Assembly (NCBI GenBank): GCA_023388075.1
Contig: JAEWGX010000042.1
Coordinates: forward strand, 1 to 41,930
Reading direction: 5' to 3'
From: Pseudomonadota bacterium
Lineage (GTDB): Bacteria; Pseudomonadota; Gammaproteobacteria; Burkholderiales; Burkholderiaceae_E
Length of the DNA: 41,930 nt
The number at the start of each line of letters is the position of its first letter. Position 1 is the first letter of the stretch. The notes beneath the pieces were generated by a model. It was not told the DNA's origin, did not search any database, and worked only from the letters and a program-made list of their open reading frames with translations. Position numbers and translations under genes: made by a program. Positions 1 to 10,300 of this stretch are shown one piece after another.

Positions 1-1263
1 CTCGGGGGGCTGCCGAGGCGCGCGCTCCGGCGTACGGCGCTCCGCCGAGGCATCGGCGAGCGGCGTCGCCCCGGGACGGGCGGCGCGCGAGGACGAAGGC
101 GCCAACGCGCGCGGGCGCGCCGCCGGCGGCGCGCCGCCGGCGACCATCGCCGCGGCGTCCCTGAAGGCGAGCATCCGCAGCAACGTCATCATGAAGCCGA
201 CCTGCGGATCCGGCGCGAGCGGCAGGTCTCGCGCGCCGTGGATCGCCGCCTGGTACCAGACCTGAACCTCCTCCGGCGCGATGACGGCTGCCAGGCGGCG
301 CAACGCGGTTGCGTCGCCGCCCTCGGCCGGCTCGTCACCGACGAGCGCCGGATCGAGCTGGGCCAGCGCCACCCGTTGCAACTCTCGCGCGAGCATGGTC
401 AGCACCTGCCCGAACGGGGCGTTGGTCGCGGCCATCTCGTCGGCCAGCGCCACCAGCGGCGCCGGCGCGCCGTCGGCCAGGAGCTCGATCAGCTGTCCGA
501 CCACCGCGTTGTCCACCGCGCCGAGCATCTCGCGCACGGCCGCGAGCGAAACCGAACCGCCGCCCAGCGCGATCGCCTGGTCGAGCAGCGACAGCGCATC
601 GCGCATGCTGCCGGCGGCCCCGCGCCCCAGCAGTTCCAGCGCGGGTGCCTCGAATGGCACCTGCTCGGCCTCCAGCACCCGCGCCAGATGGCCGGCGACC
701 GCCGGCGCGCTCATGTTGCGCAGGCCGAACTGCATGCAGCGCGAAAGCACCGTGACCGGCACCTTCTGCGGATCCGTGGTGGCCAGCACGAAGACGACAT
801 GGCCAGGAGGCTCCTCCAGCGTCTTCAGCATGGCGTTGAAGGCGTGGTTGGAGAGCATGTGGACCTCGTCGATGACGAAGACCTTGAAGCGGCCGACGCT
901 GGGCGCGTACGCCGCGTTCTCCAGGACCGGCGTCATCTCCTCCACCTTGCGGTTGGAGGCGGCATCCATCTCGACGTAATCCGGGAAGCGGCCCTGGTCC
1001 ACGCCGACGCAGGCGCTGCAGCGTCCGCACGGCCGCGACGAGACGCCCTGCTCGCAGTTCAGGGCCTTGGCGAGGATGCGGGCAATGGTCGTCTTGCCGA
1101 CCCCGCGCGTGCCCGTCAGCAGATAGGCATGGTGCAGGCGATCGTTGTCGAGTGCGTGGCGCAGCGCGCGAACGACCGTGTCCTGCCCGACCAGCGACTC
1201 GAAATCACGCGGACGCCATTTCCGAGCCAGTACCTGATGTGATCCGGGGGGCTGCTGCACCAT
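1..1263 (-). CDS. dnaX: DNA polymerase III subunit gamma/tau (5' part; 3' end outside window)
   Basis: Clamp-loader ATPase that loads the beta sliding clamp and, as tau, tethers polymerase cores at the fork. The 421 visible codons begin MVQQPPGSHQVLARKWRPRD. They show the family core: Walker A GTRGVGKTT at about residues 51-59, a zinc-binding cluster with Cys70, Cys79, Cys82 and Cys85, the DEVHML Walker B at about 132-137, and a sensor region with SRC near 174-176. The last visible stretch is Pro/Arg/Ala-rich, as expected where domain III ends and the tau linker begins. The gene is cut by the window edge, so a gamma-producing frameshift site cannot be judged. The ATG at 1261-1263 is chosen because the conserved LARKWRP block follows at once; the Shine-Dalgarno is weak. 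It lies 35 bp downstream of the SRP RNA gene on the same strand. Confidence 0.96.
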   Translation of the reverse strand, partial: MVQQPPGSHQVLARKWRPRDFESLVGQDTVVRALRHALDNDRLHHAYLLTGTRGVGKTTIARILAKALNCEQGVSSRPCGRCSACVGVDQGRFPDYVEMDAASNRKVEEMTPVLENAAYAPSVGRFKVFVIDEVHMLSNHAFNAMLKTLEEPPGHVVFVLATTDPQKVPVTVLSRCMQFGLRNMSAPAVAGHLARVLEAEQVPFEAPALELLGRGAAGSMRDALSLLDQAIALGGGSVSLAAVREMLGAVDNAVVGQLIELLADGAPAPLVALADEMAATNAPFGQVLTMLARELQRVALAQLDPALVGDEPAEGGDATALRRLAAVIAPEEVQVWYQAAIHGARDLPLAPDPQVGFMMTLLRMLAFRDAAAMVAGGAPPAARPRALAPSSSRAARPGATPLADASAERRTPERAPRQPPE

Positions 1264-1298
1264 GCGATGTGGGAAGCGGAAGGCGGTCCGAAAGCGGG

Positions 1299-1399
1299 TG
1301 GACGAGCCCGACCCTCGGCACTTCCGGTTGACGGCTGTGGCTGCTTCCTTCCGGACCTGACCAAGTTCACCGAGCCGCAATGCGAGGAGGCCCGTCCAC
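1299..1399 (-). ncRNA. ffs: 4.5S signal recognition particle RNA (small bacterial type)
   Basis: RNA scaffold of the bacterial SRP; it binds Ffh and directs membrane-protein ribosomes to FtsY. The minus strand carries the diagnostic apical domain GGTCAGGTCCGGAAGGAAGC (about 1342-1361) with the GGAAG tetraloop region and the asymmetric and symmetric internal loops. The ends pair: GTGGACG at the 5' end (about 1399) with CGTCCAC at the 3' end (about 1299), giving a single long hairpin of about 101 nt, close to the 114-nt E. coli RNA. Ends are inferred from pairing and may be off by a few bases. It lies between recD and dnaX, all on the same strand. Confidence 0.93.
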
Positions 1400-1403
1400 G
1401 TGC

Positions 1404-1412
1404 ATTGTATCA
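1404..1412 (-). promoter_or_regulatory. Extended -10 promoter of ffs
   Basis: On the minus strand TGATACAAT (TGn followed by TACAAT, 1404-1409) ends 4 bp before the inferred 5' end of the SRP RNA at 1399, the right distance for initiation. I see no good -35 hexamer, which fits an extended -10 promoter. The TGA of this motif is also the recD stop codon. Confidence 0.5.
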
Positions 1413-3509
1413 GTGGGGTGCGTCGCGCCCGGTGATCCCCTCCGGTCGCGCCGGCGGCGCCTCCCCTTCCGGATCCAGCAGGCCGTGCAGTCCGCTCGAG
1501 CGGCGCGTACGCTGCGCCAGCGCTTCGGCGAATGCCTGGCGGCGCGGCGTGACCAGCGTGAACGCGCCGCTCGCGCGCGTGATGCCGGTGTAGACCAGCT
1601 CGCGCGTCAGGACGCGGCTCGCGGCCCGCGGCAGCACCAGCGCCGCATGCTCGAACTCGGAGCCCTGCGACTTGTGCACGGTCAGCGCGAACGCGGTCTC
1701 GACATGCGCGAGCCGGCTCGCGCCCACCGAGCGCACGGTAGCGCCGTCGAGGAAGTACGCTCTCGCCGGCGCGGCAGGCCTTCCAGGCAGGCCTTGCGGG
1801 CGCAGCACGATGCCGATGTCGCCGTTGAAGACGCCGATGGCGGGATCGTTGCGGGTCACCATCACGGGCCGGCCTTCGTACCACTCGCCGCGACGGTCGA
1901 TCAGACCCTTCGCCGCGAGGGCCCGCTCGATCGCCCCGTTCAACTGCTGCGTGCCCCATTCGCCGTCGTGGACCGCGCACAGCAGCCGGAAGCGCTCGAA
2001 CGCCTGCAGCACCTGTACCACCCAGGCCTCGAAGGCCTGCGCATCCAGGAGGTCGCCGCGCGCGGCCGGCCGCTCCGCGAGCAGCCCGACATAGCCCCCC
2101 GCGCCGGCGTAGCTGCCGGGAGCGCCCGGCCGCCCCTGCAACGCCAGCCGGACCGCGGCGTAGGCCGTCTCGGCCTCCAGCCACGCAAGCCCGTCATCGG
2201 TACCGTCCGCGAGCAAGGCACCGGCGCGCTCGGCGTCCCCCGCGTTCACCGCAAGCGCGAGCTGGCCGATGCGCTGGCCGAAGCGTCGGCTCTCGCGCAG
2301 CATCACCGTCTGCTGGGCGAGTGGCGGACCGTGCGATACCAGCTCCGGCGGTATCGTCTCCCCGGCAACCGACGCGACATAGGCCGCGGTCGCCGGCCGG
2401 TAGCGTCCGTGCTCGGCCTCGCGGCACAGCTCGCCCAGCACCGCGCCCGCCTCCACCGAAGCCAGCTGGTCCTTGTCGCCGAGCAGGATCAACCGGGCCT
2501 GCGGGGGCAACGCAGCCAGCAGCGCCTCCATCATCTCCAGGTGGATCATCGACGCCTCGTCGACGATCAGGACATCCACCGACAGCGGATTGGCCGCGCC
2601 GTGGCGAAACCTGCGGGTGTCCGGTCGCGCTCCCAGCAGCGAGTGCAGCGTCCGGGCGGGACCGATTGCGCCGACCAGGCTCGCCAGCGGCAGGCCAGGG
2701 CCGACCTTGTCCTGCAGGTCCTTCAGCGCTGCTCCGATCGACTCCCTGAGGCGCGCCGCGGCCTTCCCGGTGGGCGCGGCCATCGCCAGCCGCACGCGCT
2801 CCGGCTGCGGATCGAGCGCGAGCAGCAGCGCGATCAGGCGTGCCGCGGTGTAGGTCTTGCCGGTGCCCGGCCCGCCGGTGATCACCGAAAGGCCGCTGCG
2901 CAACGCGACCGCGCAGGCCACCTTCTGCAAATCGATCGGCCGCCGCGCGGGCGCCGCAGGCGGCGCGAACAGCCGCTGCAGCCATTCACGCGCCTTCTCC
3001 GCATCCACGGCAAGCGGTGTCGCCACCCGTTGCAGCACGCGCGCCGCCACCTCGCGCTCGTAGCGCCAGTAGCGCCGCAGGTAGAGCTTCTCGCCGCGCA
3101 GGACCAGCGGCTCGTTGCGGTCGGGGCGCGGCACCTGCGACGCGCTTGCGTCCACCCACACCAGCGGACTGGCGCGCAGGGCCTCGAGCCACTCCTCGCG
3201 ACCGAAGGCGTACACCGTCGCGACAGTGTGGAACTCCTGTGTCGCCTCCGGTCCCCAGCCGAGCAACGCCTGCGGGTCCTGGAAAAGGCTGTCGACCGGC
3301 AGGCAGCTGTGCCCCCGCCCCTCCATGTGCGCGACCAGGGCCGAGGCCATCGCAAGGGGCGGCGGCGCGTCCGGACTCAGCGACAGAACGAAGCCGGCGA
3401 ATGCGCTGTCGAGTCGCCGCAGCCAGCCGCGTTCGCTCCATTCACCGAGCGTGCGCAGCAGCGCGGCCGTGTTGGCCGGCGGTGCGATCGCGTCCGTCGC
3501 GCCCGTCAT
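1410..3509 (-). CDS. recD: Exodeoxyribonuclease V alpha subunit RecD
   Basis: 5'-3' helicase motor of the RecBCD recombination nuclease, which processes double-strand ends and loads RecA at Chi. The 699-residue protein has an N-terminal RecB-interaction region, then an SF1B helicase core: Walker A TGGPGTGKTYT at about 211-221, Walker B VLIVDEASM, and the C-terminal VHKSQGSEF and VYTGITRA motifs near the end. The ATG at 3507-3509 overlaps the recB stop as ATGA, which supports both the start and translational coupling. The reading frame remains open further upstream inside recB, but that part is recB read in another frame. The stop codon lies in the -10 element of ffs. Confidence 0.96.
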   Translation of the reverse strand: MTGATDAIAPPANTAALLRTLGEWSERGWLRRLDSAFAGFVLSLSPDAPPPLAMASALVAHMEGRGHSCLPVDSLFQDPQALLGWGPEATQEFHTVATVYAFGREEWLEALRASPLVWVDASASQVPRPDRNEPLVLRGEKLYLRRYWRYEREVAARVLQRVATPLAVDAEKAREWLQRLFAPPAAPARRPIDLQKVACAVALRSGLSVITGGPGTGKTYTAARLIALLLALDPQPERVRLAMAAPTGKAAARLRESIGAALKDLQDKVGPGLPLASLVGAIGPARTLHSLLGARPDTRRFRHGAANPLSVDVLIVDEASMIHLEMMEALLAALPPQARLILLGDKDQLASVEAGAVLGELCREAEHGRYRPATAAYVASVAGETIPPELVSHGPPLAQQTVMLRESRRFGQRIGQLALAVNAGDAERAGALLADGTDDGLAWLEAETAYAAVRLALQGRPGAPGSYAGAGGYVGLLAERPAARGDLLDAQAFEAWVVQVLQAFERFRLLCAVHDGEWGTQQLNGAIERALAAKGLIDRRGEWYEGRPVMVTRNDPAIGVFNGDIGIVLRPQGLPGRPAAPARAYFLDGATVRSVGASRLAHVETAFALTVHKSQGSEFEHAALVLPRAASRVLTRELVYTGITRASGAFTLVTPRRQAFAEALAQRTRRSSGLHGLLDPEGEAPPARPEGITGRDAPH

Positions 3510-6500
3510 GACCGGGGCTCCTCCGGCGCGCGCAACAGCGCGTCGATGCCGGCGACCAGGGCGGGATCCGCGGGCACGACGTGGCAGCCGCGGGTGGGGC
3601 CGTTGATGCCCCGCAGGAAGAAGTGGATGGCACCGCCGAGATGCCGGGCCGGATCGTAGCCCGCCCCCAGCCGCACCGCGAGCAACCGGTGCAATGCCAG
3701 CAGGTAGAGCGTGGCCTGGACGTCGTAGCGATGCTCCGCCATCGCCCGCTCCAGTGCCTCCGGGTCGTAGTCGCCGTCGCGACTGCCCAGGTGGTTCGAC
3801 TTGTAGTCGAGCACCCAGTAGCGGCCCCGGTGCTCGAAGACCAGGTCGGCAAAGCCCATCAGCATGCCGCGCAACTCCCGCTCGGGCAGCGCCGGACGCG
3901 CCCGGCCGCGGAGCGTATGCGCGCGGCACAAGGCGTCGATGCGTCGCGCCGGAAGGCGCTCGCTCGGCAGCCAGAACTCCATCTCGGGGAGGTGCCCGCC
4001 CAGCGTGCCGAGCGCGATCCCGAGCGGCGGCAGCGGGGTGTCGAGCGCCTTGCCCAGCCAGGCGACCACGTCGTCGGCGCGATGTCCCCAGCCGAGGCGC
4101 TCGCAGCGCAGGCGCAACTGCTGCTGCAGCTCCGGCGACCCCTGAAGGGCGAACCCCTCCTCCGCCAGCCACTCGAGCTGGTCGTGGAGGAAGCTGCCGG
4201 CGAAGGCGCCGCGCGGAAAGCGATGCCACGGGTCGAGCAGCTCCTCGACTGCCGCCGGCGCCCTGTCTTCCGCCTCGGGGCCGGCGTCGCTGGGCCCGGC
4301 GTCGCTGGGCCCGGCGTCGTTGCGACCGGCGCCGGTCGGCTCCTCGCCGGGCTCCGCCACTTCGGTGGCCGCCATCGGCTGCAGCACCTCGTCGTCGCGC
4401 ACGGCGGCCTTGCTCGAAGCCCACAGGGCGCCGGCGGGCAACGCGCGCACCAGCGCGGAGAAGCTGCCGATCGACCAGTGCCGATCGAAGTCGGCGGCAT
4501 AGTCGGGCGGCGGGCGCAAGCCCCCGGGTGCGTCGCGCGGCACGAGCGTCGTCCGGCCGATCGCGCCGGACGCGGTTGCCGGAACCAGCGCGACGTCCGG
4601 GCAGGAGCCGACGGAAGCCGCGATCCGGGCGCGCAGATCGCCTGCAGCGACGGGCTGGCTGCCGCCCAGCAGGTAGCCGATGCCGCTCTCGTGCCAGAGG
4701 CAGGGGCCGTTGCCGGTGCGCTGGAGCGCGGCAAGGCCGACCCAGACGGCGTGCCGGGCCCGGGTGAGCGCGACATAGAGCAGCCGCAGGTCCTCGCGGT
4801 GCCGCTCCACTTCCGCCTGCCGCATCTGCTCGGCGGTCGGCTCCAGCACCAGTCGGCGCACGCCGTTCGCATCCGGCAGGCTGACGAAGCCGGTATCGCG
4901 GGACTCCGACCGGAAGTTGTACGGGAACGGCAGGAACACCAGCGGATACTCCAGCCCCTTGGCCTTGTGCACGGTGACCAGCTTCACCAGGTCCGCATCG
5001 CTTTCCAGCCGGACGATCTGCTCGTCGTCGCCGAGGCCCGGCGAGTCGAGCTGGTTCGCCAGCCAGCGTGCCAGCGCCTGCTCGCCGTCGAGCCGCGCGC
5101 TCGCGTTCTGCAGCAGCTCCGCCAGGTGCAGGTAGTTGGTCAGCTTGCGTTCGCCGTCGGGCCTGGCCAGCCAGCGGCCGGGGAGCCCCAGGAGGTGCAG
5201 GCTGCGGCGCAGCATCGTGAGCACGCCCTGCTCGCGCCAGGTGCGATGAAGCTCGCGCAGCTGCTCGCTGCGCAGGTCGAACGCCTCGTCGTCCGTCGCC
5301 AGCACGGCCAGCTCCTCGATCGAGAGCCCGACACTGCGGGTGGCGAACGCCGCCCGCGCGAGCCGCGCATCGCGCGGCGAGGCGACGGCGCGCAGCCAGG
5401 CCAGCAGGTCCCGCGCCTCGTCGCTCTGGAAGACCGATTCGGTGTCGGAGAGGTACACCGAGGCGACGTCGCGTCGCCGGAGCTCTCGCTTGACCGCGAG
5501 TCCCTCCCGGCCGGTCCTGACCAGCACCGCGACATCGGCGGGACGCAGGCGCCGGAAGCCGTCGCGTGGATGGCTGAAGCCCGCCTGCGGATCGTTGAGC
5601 AGCGTGACGATCCGCTCGGCGCAGCGCGCGGCGAACTGCCGCATGTGCACCGAGGCGGTTCCAAGGGTATCGTCCAGCTCCAGTGTGACCGGCGCGCCGG
5701 CGCCCTGCGACGTCACGAAGGATTCGGCGCGGCCCGCGGCCTTCACGGAGTGGAACGGCAGCGCATCGTCGGCGCTCGGCGGTGCTGCCCCGCCCGCGTC
5801 GCCGCGGTAACGGAAGGCTCCCTGCCCGGATCCTTCTTCCGCCTGCTGGAAGAGATGATTGACCGCATCCACCAGGCCCGCGGCCGAGCGATGGTTGGTG
5901 CCGAGGATGTAATGCCGGCCGGCCGTCATGCGACGCGCGTCGAGGTAGCTGTAGATGTCGGCGCCCCGAAAAGCGTAGATGGCCTGCTTCGGATCGCCGA
6001 TCAGCAGCAGCGCGGTCCGCGCGTCGTTGTCCGCGATCCGGTACAGCCGATCGAAGATCCGCGACTGCACCGGCGAGGTGTCCTGGAACTCGTCGACCAG
6101 CGCAACCGGGTACTGCTCGAGGATGCGTCGCCGCAGGCGGCGCGCGTTGTCGCCGTTGGCCGTTTCATCGAGCGCCCGGTCGAGTCGCGCCAGCATGTCG
6201 GCGAAGCCGAAGGTGCCGGCCTGCTCCTTGAGCTGCGCCAGCCGTTGTCCGATCCGGGCGGCTGCATGAAGCCGCAACGCCGCCCGCAGGCTCTGCTCCG
6301 GACGCAGCCGCCCGATCTCCTGCATCAGCGTCTCGAAGGCGACGAAGTGCTCCGGCAGCGTCACGTTGGCGCCGGGCGCAAGGACCGCCGCCATGCAGGC
6401 GTGCGTGAGCCGCTCCGCTCCCCTGCCGAGATCGGGCGATCCGGCAGCGGGATCGGCGGCCCAGTCGGAGAGCCGCCGCAGCCAACGGTCGCAATCGGAC

Positions 6501-7315
6501 AGGCGCGGCCGGCCTTTCCCGAAAGGCGACTTCGGGGCCGCGAACTGCGCGTCCAGCCAGGCCTTCATCCCGGCGGCCCGTTCGACCCACCCTTCCTTCA
6601 ACCGTGCCAGCGCGGCCGCTTGCCCGGCGAGCTCCCGCTCGATCAGCTCGCCCAGCTCGCCTTCACCGGCCGCCGCTTCCGGGAGCGCCTGGTCGAGCAA
6701 CCGGGTGGCATCCTTCGTCAGGGCGGCGATCGACGGCCAGACCTGGAGGACCTTCTCGAGCTGCCCGGCCCGCAGCGGGTAGACCTGCTGCCGCCAGTAG
6801 TCGTGGGCGGCTTCCATCCGCAGGGCGGTCTCGTTGGCCGAGAGCTCCTCGTCGAACAGGCAGCCGCTGTCGAATGCGTGCTCGCGCAGCATGCGCTGGC
6901 ACCAGGCGTCGATGGTATGCACCGCCGCATCGTCCATGCTCTCGGCCGCCACCGCCAATCGCCAGGCGGCGCCGGTGCGCGCCGACCCCTCCGGATAGGC
7001 CTGCAGGAGCCCCGGCAGCAGCGTGTCGCCCGGCTGCGGCTCGGCCTCGCCGCGGAAGCAGCGCGCCGCTTCGACCAGGCGAGAGCGGATGCGCTCGGAG
7101 AGCTCGCGCGTGGCGGCCTTGGTGAAGGTCATCACCAGGATCTCGGACGGCACGCGCGGGCTCAGGACCGCGCCGTCCGCGCCGTCGCCGTGGCCGAGGA
7201 CCAGGCGCAGATAGAGTGCGGCGATCGTCCAGGTCTTGCCGGTGCCGGCGCTGGCTTCGATGAGGCGGCTGCCCCAGAGTGGCAGCCGCAGGGCGTCGAG
7301 CGGCGTCACCGTCAC
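3506..7315 (-). CDS. recB: Exodeoxyribonuclease V beta subunit RecB
   Basis: 3'-5' helicase and the only nuclease subunit of RecBCD. About 1269 residues: Walker A EASAGTGKTW at residues 20-29, VDEFQDTSP (helicase motif II), VTVHKAKGLEYPLV and ALTRARHAVWVG motifs, then a flexible linker and a C-terminal PD-(D/E)XK nuclease with the conserved aspartates and lysine in GFADLV (about D1157) and LDYKSN (about D1170, K1172), so it is predicted catalytically intact. Start: GTG at 7313-7315 overlaps the recC TGA as GTGA; a second GTG two codons later (7307-7309) is possible. The linker between helicase and nuclease contains a GPSDA repeat that looks species-specific. The stop overlaps the recD start. 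Confidence 0.95.
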   Translation of the reverse strand: MTVTPLDALRLPLWGSRLIEASAGTGKTWTIAALYLRLVLGHGDGADGAVLSPRVPSEILVMTFTKAATRELSERIRSRLVEAARCFRGEAEPQPGDTLLPGLLQAYPEGSARTGAAWRLAVAAESMDDAAVHTIDAWCQRMLREHAFDSGCLFDEELSANETALRMEAAHDYWRQQVYPLRAGQLEKVLQVWPSIAALTKDATRLLDQALPEAAAGEGELGELIERELAGQAAALARLKEGWVERAAGMKAWLDAQFAAPKSPFGKGRPRLSDCDRWLRRLSDWAADPAAGSPDLGRGAERLTHACMAAVLAPGANVTLPEHFVAFETLMQEIGRLRPEQSLRAALRLHAAARIGQRLAQLKEQAGTFGFADMLARLDRALDETANGDNARRLRRRILEQYPVALVDEFQDTSPVQSRIFDRLYRIADNDARTALLLIGDPKQAIYAFRGADIYSYLDARRMTAGRHYILGTNHRSAAGLVDAVNHLFQQAEEGSGQGAFRYRGDAGGAAPPSADDALPFHSVKAAGRAESFVTSQGAGAPVTLELDDTLGTASVHMRQFAARCAERIVTLLNDPQAGFSHPRDGFRRLRPADVAVLVRTGREGLAVKRELRRRDVASVYLSDTESVFQSDEARDLLAWLRAVASPRDARLARAAFATRSVGLSIEELAVLATDDEAFDLRSEQLRELHRTWREQGVLTMLRRSLHLLGLPGRWLARPDGERKLTNYLHLAELLQNASARLDGEQALARWLANQLDSPGLGDDEQIVRLESDADLVKLVTVHKAKGLEYPLVFLPFPYNFRSESRDTGFVSLPDANGVRRLVLEPTAEQMRQAEVERHREDLRLLYVALTRARHAVWVGLAALQRTGNGPCLWHESGIGYLLGGSQPVAAGDLRARIAASVGSCPDVALVPATASGAIGRTTLVPRDAPGGLRPPPDYAADFDRHWSIGSFSALVRALPAGALWASSKAAVRDDEVLQPMAATEVAEPGEEPTGAGRNDAGPSDAGPSDAGPEAEDRAPAAVEELLDPWHRFPRGAFAGSFLHDQLEWLAEEGFALQGSPELQQQLRLRCERLGWGHRADDVVAWLGKALDTPLPPLGIALGTLGGHLPEMEFWLPSERLPARRIDALCRAHTLRGRARPALPERELRGMLMGFADLVFEHRGRYWVLDYKSNHLGSRDGDYDPEALERAMAEHRYDVQATLYLLALHRLLAVRLGAGYDPARHLGGAIHFFLRGINGPTRGCHVVPADPALVAGIDALLRAPEEPRS
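4281..4325. repeat. 15-bp tandem repeat inside recB (GPSDA linker)
   Basis: Two exact copies of CCGGCGTCGCTGGGC (4281-4295 and 4296-4310) are followed by a degenerate third copy to 4325. The unit is a multiple of three, so it adds five residues (Gly-Pro-Ser-Asp-Ala) per copy to the RecB linker without disturbing the frame. Copy number could vary by slippage between strains. Confidence 0.85.
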
Positions 7316-10300
7316 GGCGTTCCCTGCCCGGCGGCCCGTTGCCCGATCCGGCTGGCCCGCTCGCCGTGGGTTTCGCGCGTCAGCTGCTGAGCCCAGGCAC
7401 GGAGCGGACCGTAGAGGCGATCCGCCAGGTCGTGGAAGCGACCGTCCTCCGTCAGCGACTCGAGGTCCGGGAACATTCGCGCGAGGCAGGCGTCCTGCGT
7501 CACCTCCCCGCGGCTGCCCTCCTGCCCCTCGAAGATCGGCTGCAGGTTGGCGACGCCGGACACGTGCGCGAGCGCCGTGCGCCGCGCGATTGGCAGCGGC
7601 CGAGCCATGCCCTCGCGCCAGCTGCGCATCAGCATGCGGAGCGTTTCGATCGCCGGGTCGCGCAGCAGCGGATCGACGGTGAAGACCGCGTCGCGACCGA
7701 CGATGACCCCACGCACCCGGAACCCGCAGGCTGCCGCGACGACCGCCTTCACCCAGGCGCCGATCAGCTTGTCGGCGCTCACCGTGCCGTTGCGACCGCA
7801 CAGCCGGCTCGGACGCAGCTCCAGCCAGGCGGGCGGCTCGCCGGACGCCACGCCGACGGCAGGCGCGCGCACGCCACCGAACCAGTCCTCCAGCACCAGG
7901 TCGTCCACCTCGAACCGCAGGCGCTCGGCGGCAACGACCTCGGGATACCGCGACGCCGCCTCGGCCCAGCCGTCGAGCATCGGCACCAGGTCGTCGACGA
8001 GCGCCTGCTCGGCGCGCGCGCCGAGCTCGCCGACCGGCAACCTGCCCGCGCGACGCTGGCGCGCCACCTGCGCTTCGACGAGCGACCGGAGGACTGCCGG
8101 GTGCGCGCTCCCGGACCCGTTCGCGGGCGCTTCGAGCAGCACCTGCCGCAGCACCTCCTCGAGCAGTCCGTACTCGGCAAGCCCGCTCAGCTCGAAGGAC
8201 TCCTCGTCCTCCGCGGATTCCTCCTCGTCCCGGAACACGACGTCGAGCCGGTCGCGGAAGAAGCTCCTGACCGGGCTCCGGAAGAAGCTCGACAGCGAGT
8301 CGATCGTGAGCGGCACGGCCGGATCCGGCCGGAACGCGATCGCCTCCGACCGCTCCGACGACGGTGCCTCCTCATGATGGGCCGCTCGCCATTCCCGGGC
8401 GTAGGTGAAGAGACGGCCACCGGCCGGCGGCGCATCCGCAGACGCGGGCGCGGCCCCCGACTCGGGCTCCTCGAAGTAGCGGCGACTGAACGGCTGCAGC
8501 GGATGCTCGGTGGTCCGCTGCGCCACGACGGCGTCGCCCCAGCCGGCCGCCAGGTAGTCCCGCAGCTGCGCCACGAGGACCGAGGCAGGCTGCGTCACGT
8601 TCTCGCGCGCGCTGCGGCCGGTCCAGCTGACGTAGAGCACGCGCCGCGCCGAGAGCACGGCTTCCAGCATCAGCTGCCGATCGTCGTCGCGTCGCGACCG
8701 GTCCCCGGGGCGATGCTGCCGGGGAAGCGCCGTCAGGTCGAAATCGCTGCGCCGGCTGCTGCGTGGATAGTCGCCGTCGTTCATGCCCAGCAGGCAGACG
8801 ACCTCGAACGGGATGGAGCGCATCGGCAGCAGCGTGCAGAAGGTGACGCCGCCGGCGTGGAAGCGCTTGTTCACGCCGGGCTCGTCGATGCCGGCGAACC
8901 ACGCTTCGCGCGCCACCGCGAGCGAGACCGGCTCGTCGAAGCCCGCGCTGGCGCACGCATCCAGCCAGCCGCGCAGTGCGTCCAGCAACGCCGCCACTGT
9001 CATCCGCTCGCGCTCGTCGGTGGGCGCGACGAACGCCTCGATGAGCGCCCGCACCCGCGCTGCCCACCGCGCCGGCGTGGCCGGCTCGGACGCCGCCGTC
9101 CACCAGTCCGCCAGGGCGTCGACGACGGCGGCGAGCGAGCCCGCGATCGAGGCGTCGAGACCACCGACTTCCTCGTAGGGCTCGATGCCCTGGTACTCGG
9201 CGCCGCTTGCATAGCCCAGCAGCATCCGCCGCAGGCCGAACACCCAGGTGTTCTGCTCGCCGCCCGCCCCGAGGCCGAGCTGGTCGCGCTGGGCCTGGTC
9301 GAGGCCCCAGCGAACACCCGCACCGGCCAGCCAGCGCGCGAGCCGCGGCATGTCGTCCGCGACGAGATCGAAGCGCGCCGCCACCGCGGGCACGTCCAGG
9401 AGATCGCGCACCTCGCTCAGCGTGCAGCGCTGCACCGGCAGGCGCAGCAGCCATTCCACCGCGCCGAGGAGCGGGTTGTTGCCGCGCTCCTCCAGGTCGG
9501 CGACGTCGAACGGGATGTGTCGCGGATCGGCAGGGTCGTACTGACCGAAGACCGAGCGGATCGCGGGCGCGAAGAGGGCGATGTCCGGAACCATGACGAC
9601 GACGTCGCGCGGATCGAGCGGCCGGTCCCGAGGCGGATGGGCCAGCAGCTCGAGCAGCTGGTCGTGGAGGATCTCCACCTCGCGTTGCACGCCGTGGGCT
9701 ACATGGAAGACGATGGATCGATCCGCGGGCTCGATCGGGCGGTTCGCCAGCGCCGGATGCTCCACCAGCGGCACCAGGTCCCGGATCCGGGCCTGGACCT
9801 GCTCGAGCAGCGTCTCCCCGGGGCCTTCGCTGAACAGGTCGACCTTGGCGACCGCGAACCGCTCGCACGCGGCCAGCGCATCGTCGAACGCGTCGAGCTG
9901 GCGCACCAGGTCGCGACCCTGGCGGCCCCAGGCCGCGAGCAGCGGATGCGCATGCGCATGCATCTCCTCGAGCGACACTGCCGCCAGGTCACGCCCGTGG
10001 CGAAGCGGATGCCGCCGACGCTGCATGCGCAGCAGCTCGCGGCCCTGGATCACGTCCGCCCAATGGAATCGGCAGGGATTGGGAATGGCGAGCAGCACCT
10101 GCGCGCGCCGGGACAGCGCGGCGAGCGCCTCGAGCGCCTGCATCGGGACGTGGGTCGCGCCGAATAGAACGATCCGCCGGGGTACCGGCGACCGGGGCCG
10201 GACGCCGGCATCGAGCGCCGCCAGGAAGCGGCGATGCAGGATCGGGCGGATCGACGCGCGCGAGGCTTCGGGCAGCGATGCCAGCAGCTCGCGCCAGAGC

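Noticed and set aside
238..1242. Long plus-strand open frames opposite dnaX
   Set aside because: Arg/Ala/Gln-rich compositions typical of antisense frames in GC-rich DNA; dnaX on the minus strand has clear motifs.
3581..7390. 1269-codon plus-strand open frame opposite recB
   Set aside because: No recognisable domain and antisense-like composition; recB is unambiguous.
7279..10167. 962-codon plus-strand open frame opposite recC
   Set aside because: Shadow of recC; composition dominated by Arg, His and Gln with no family motif.
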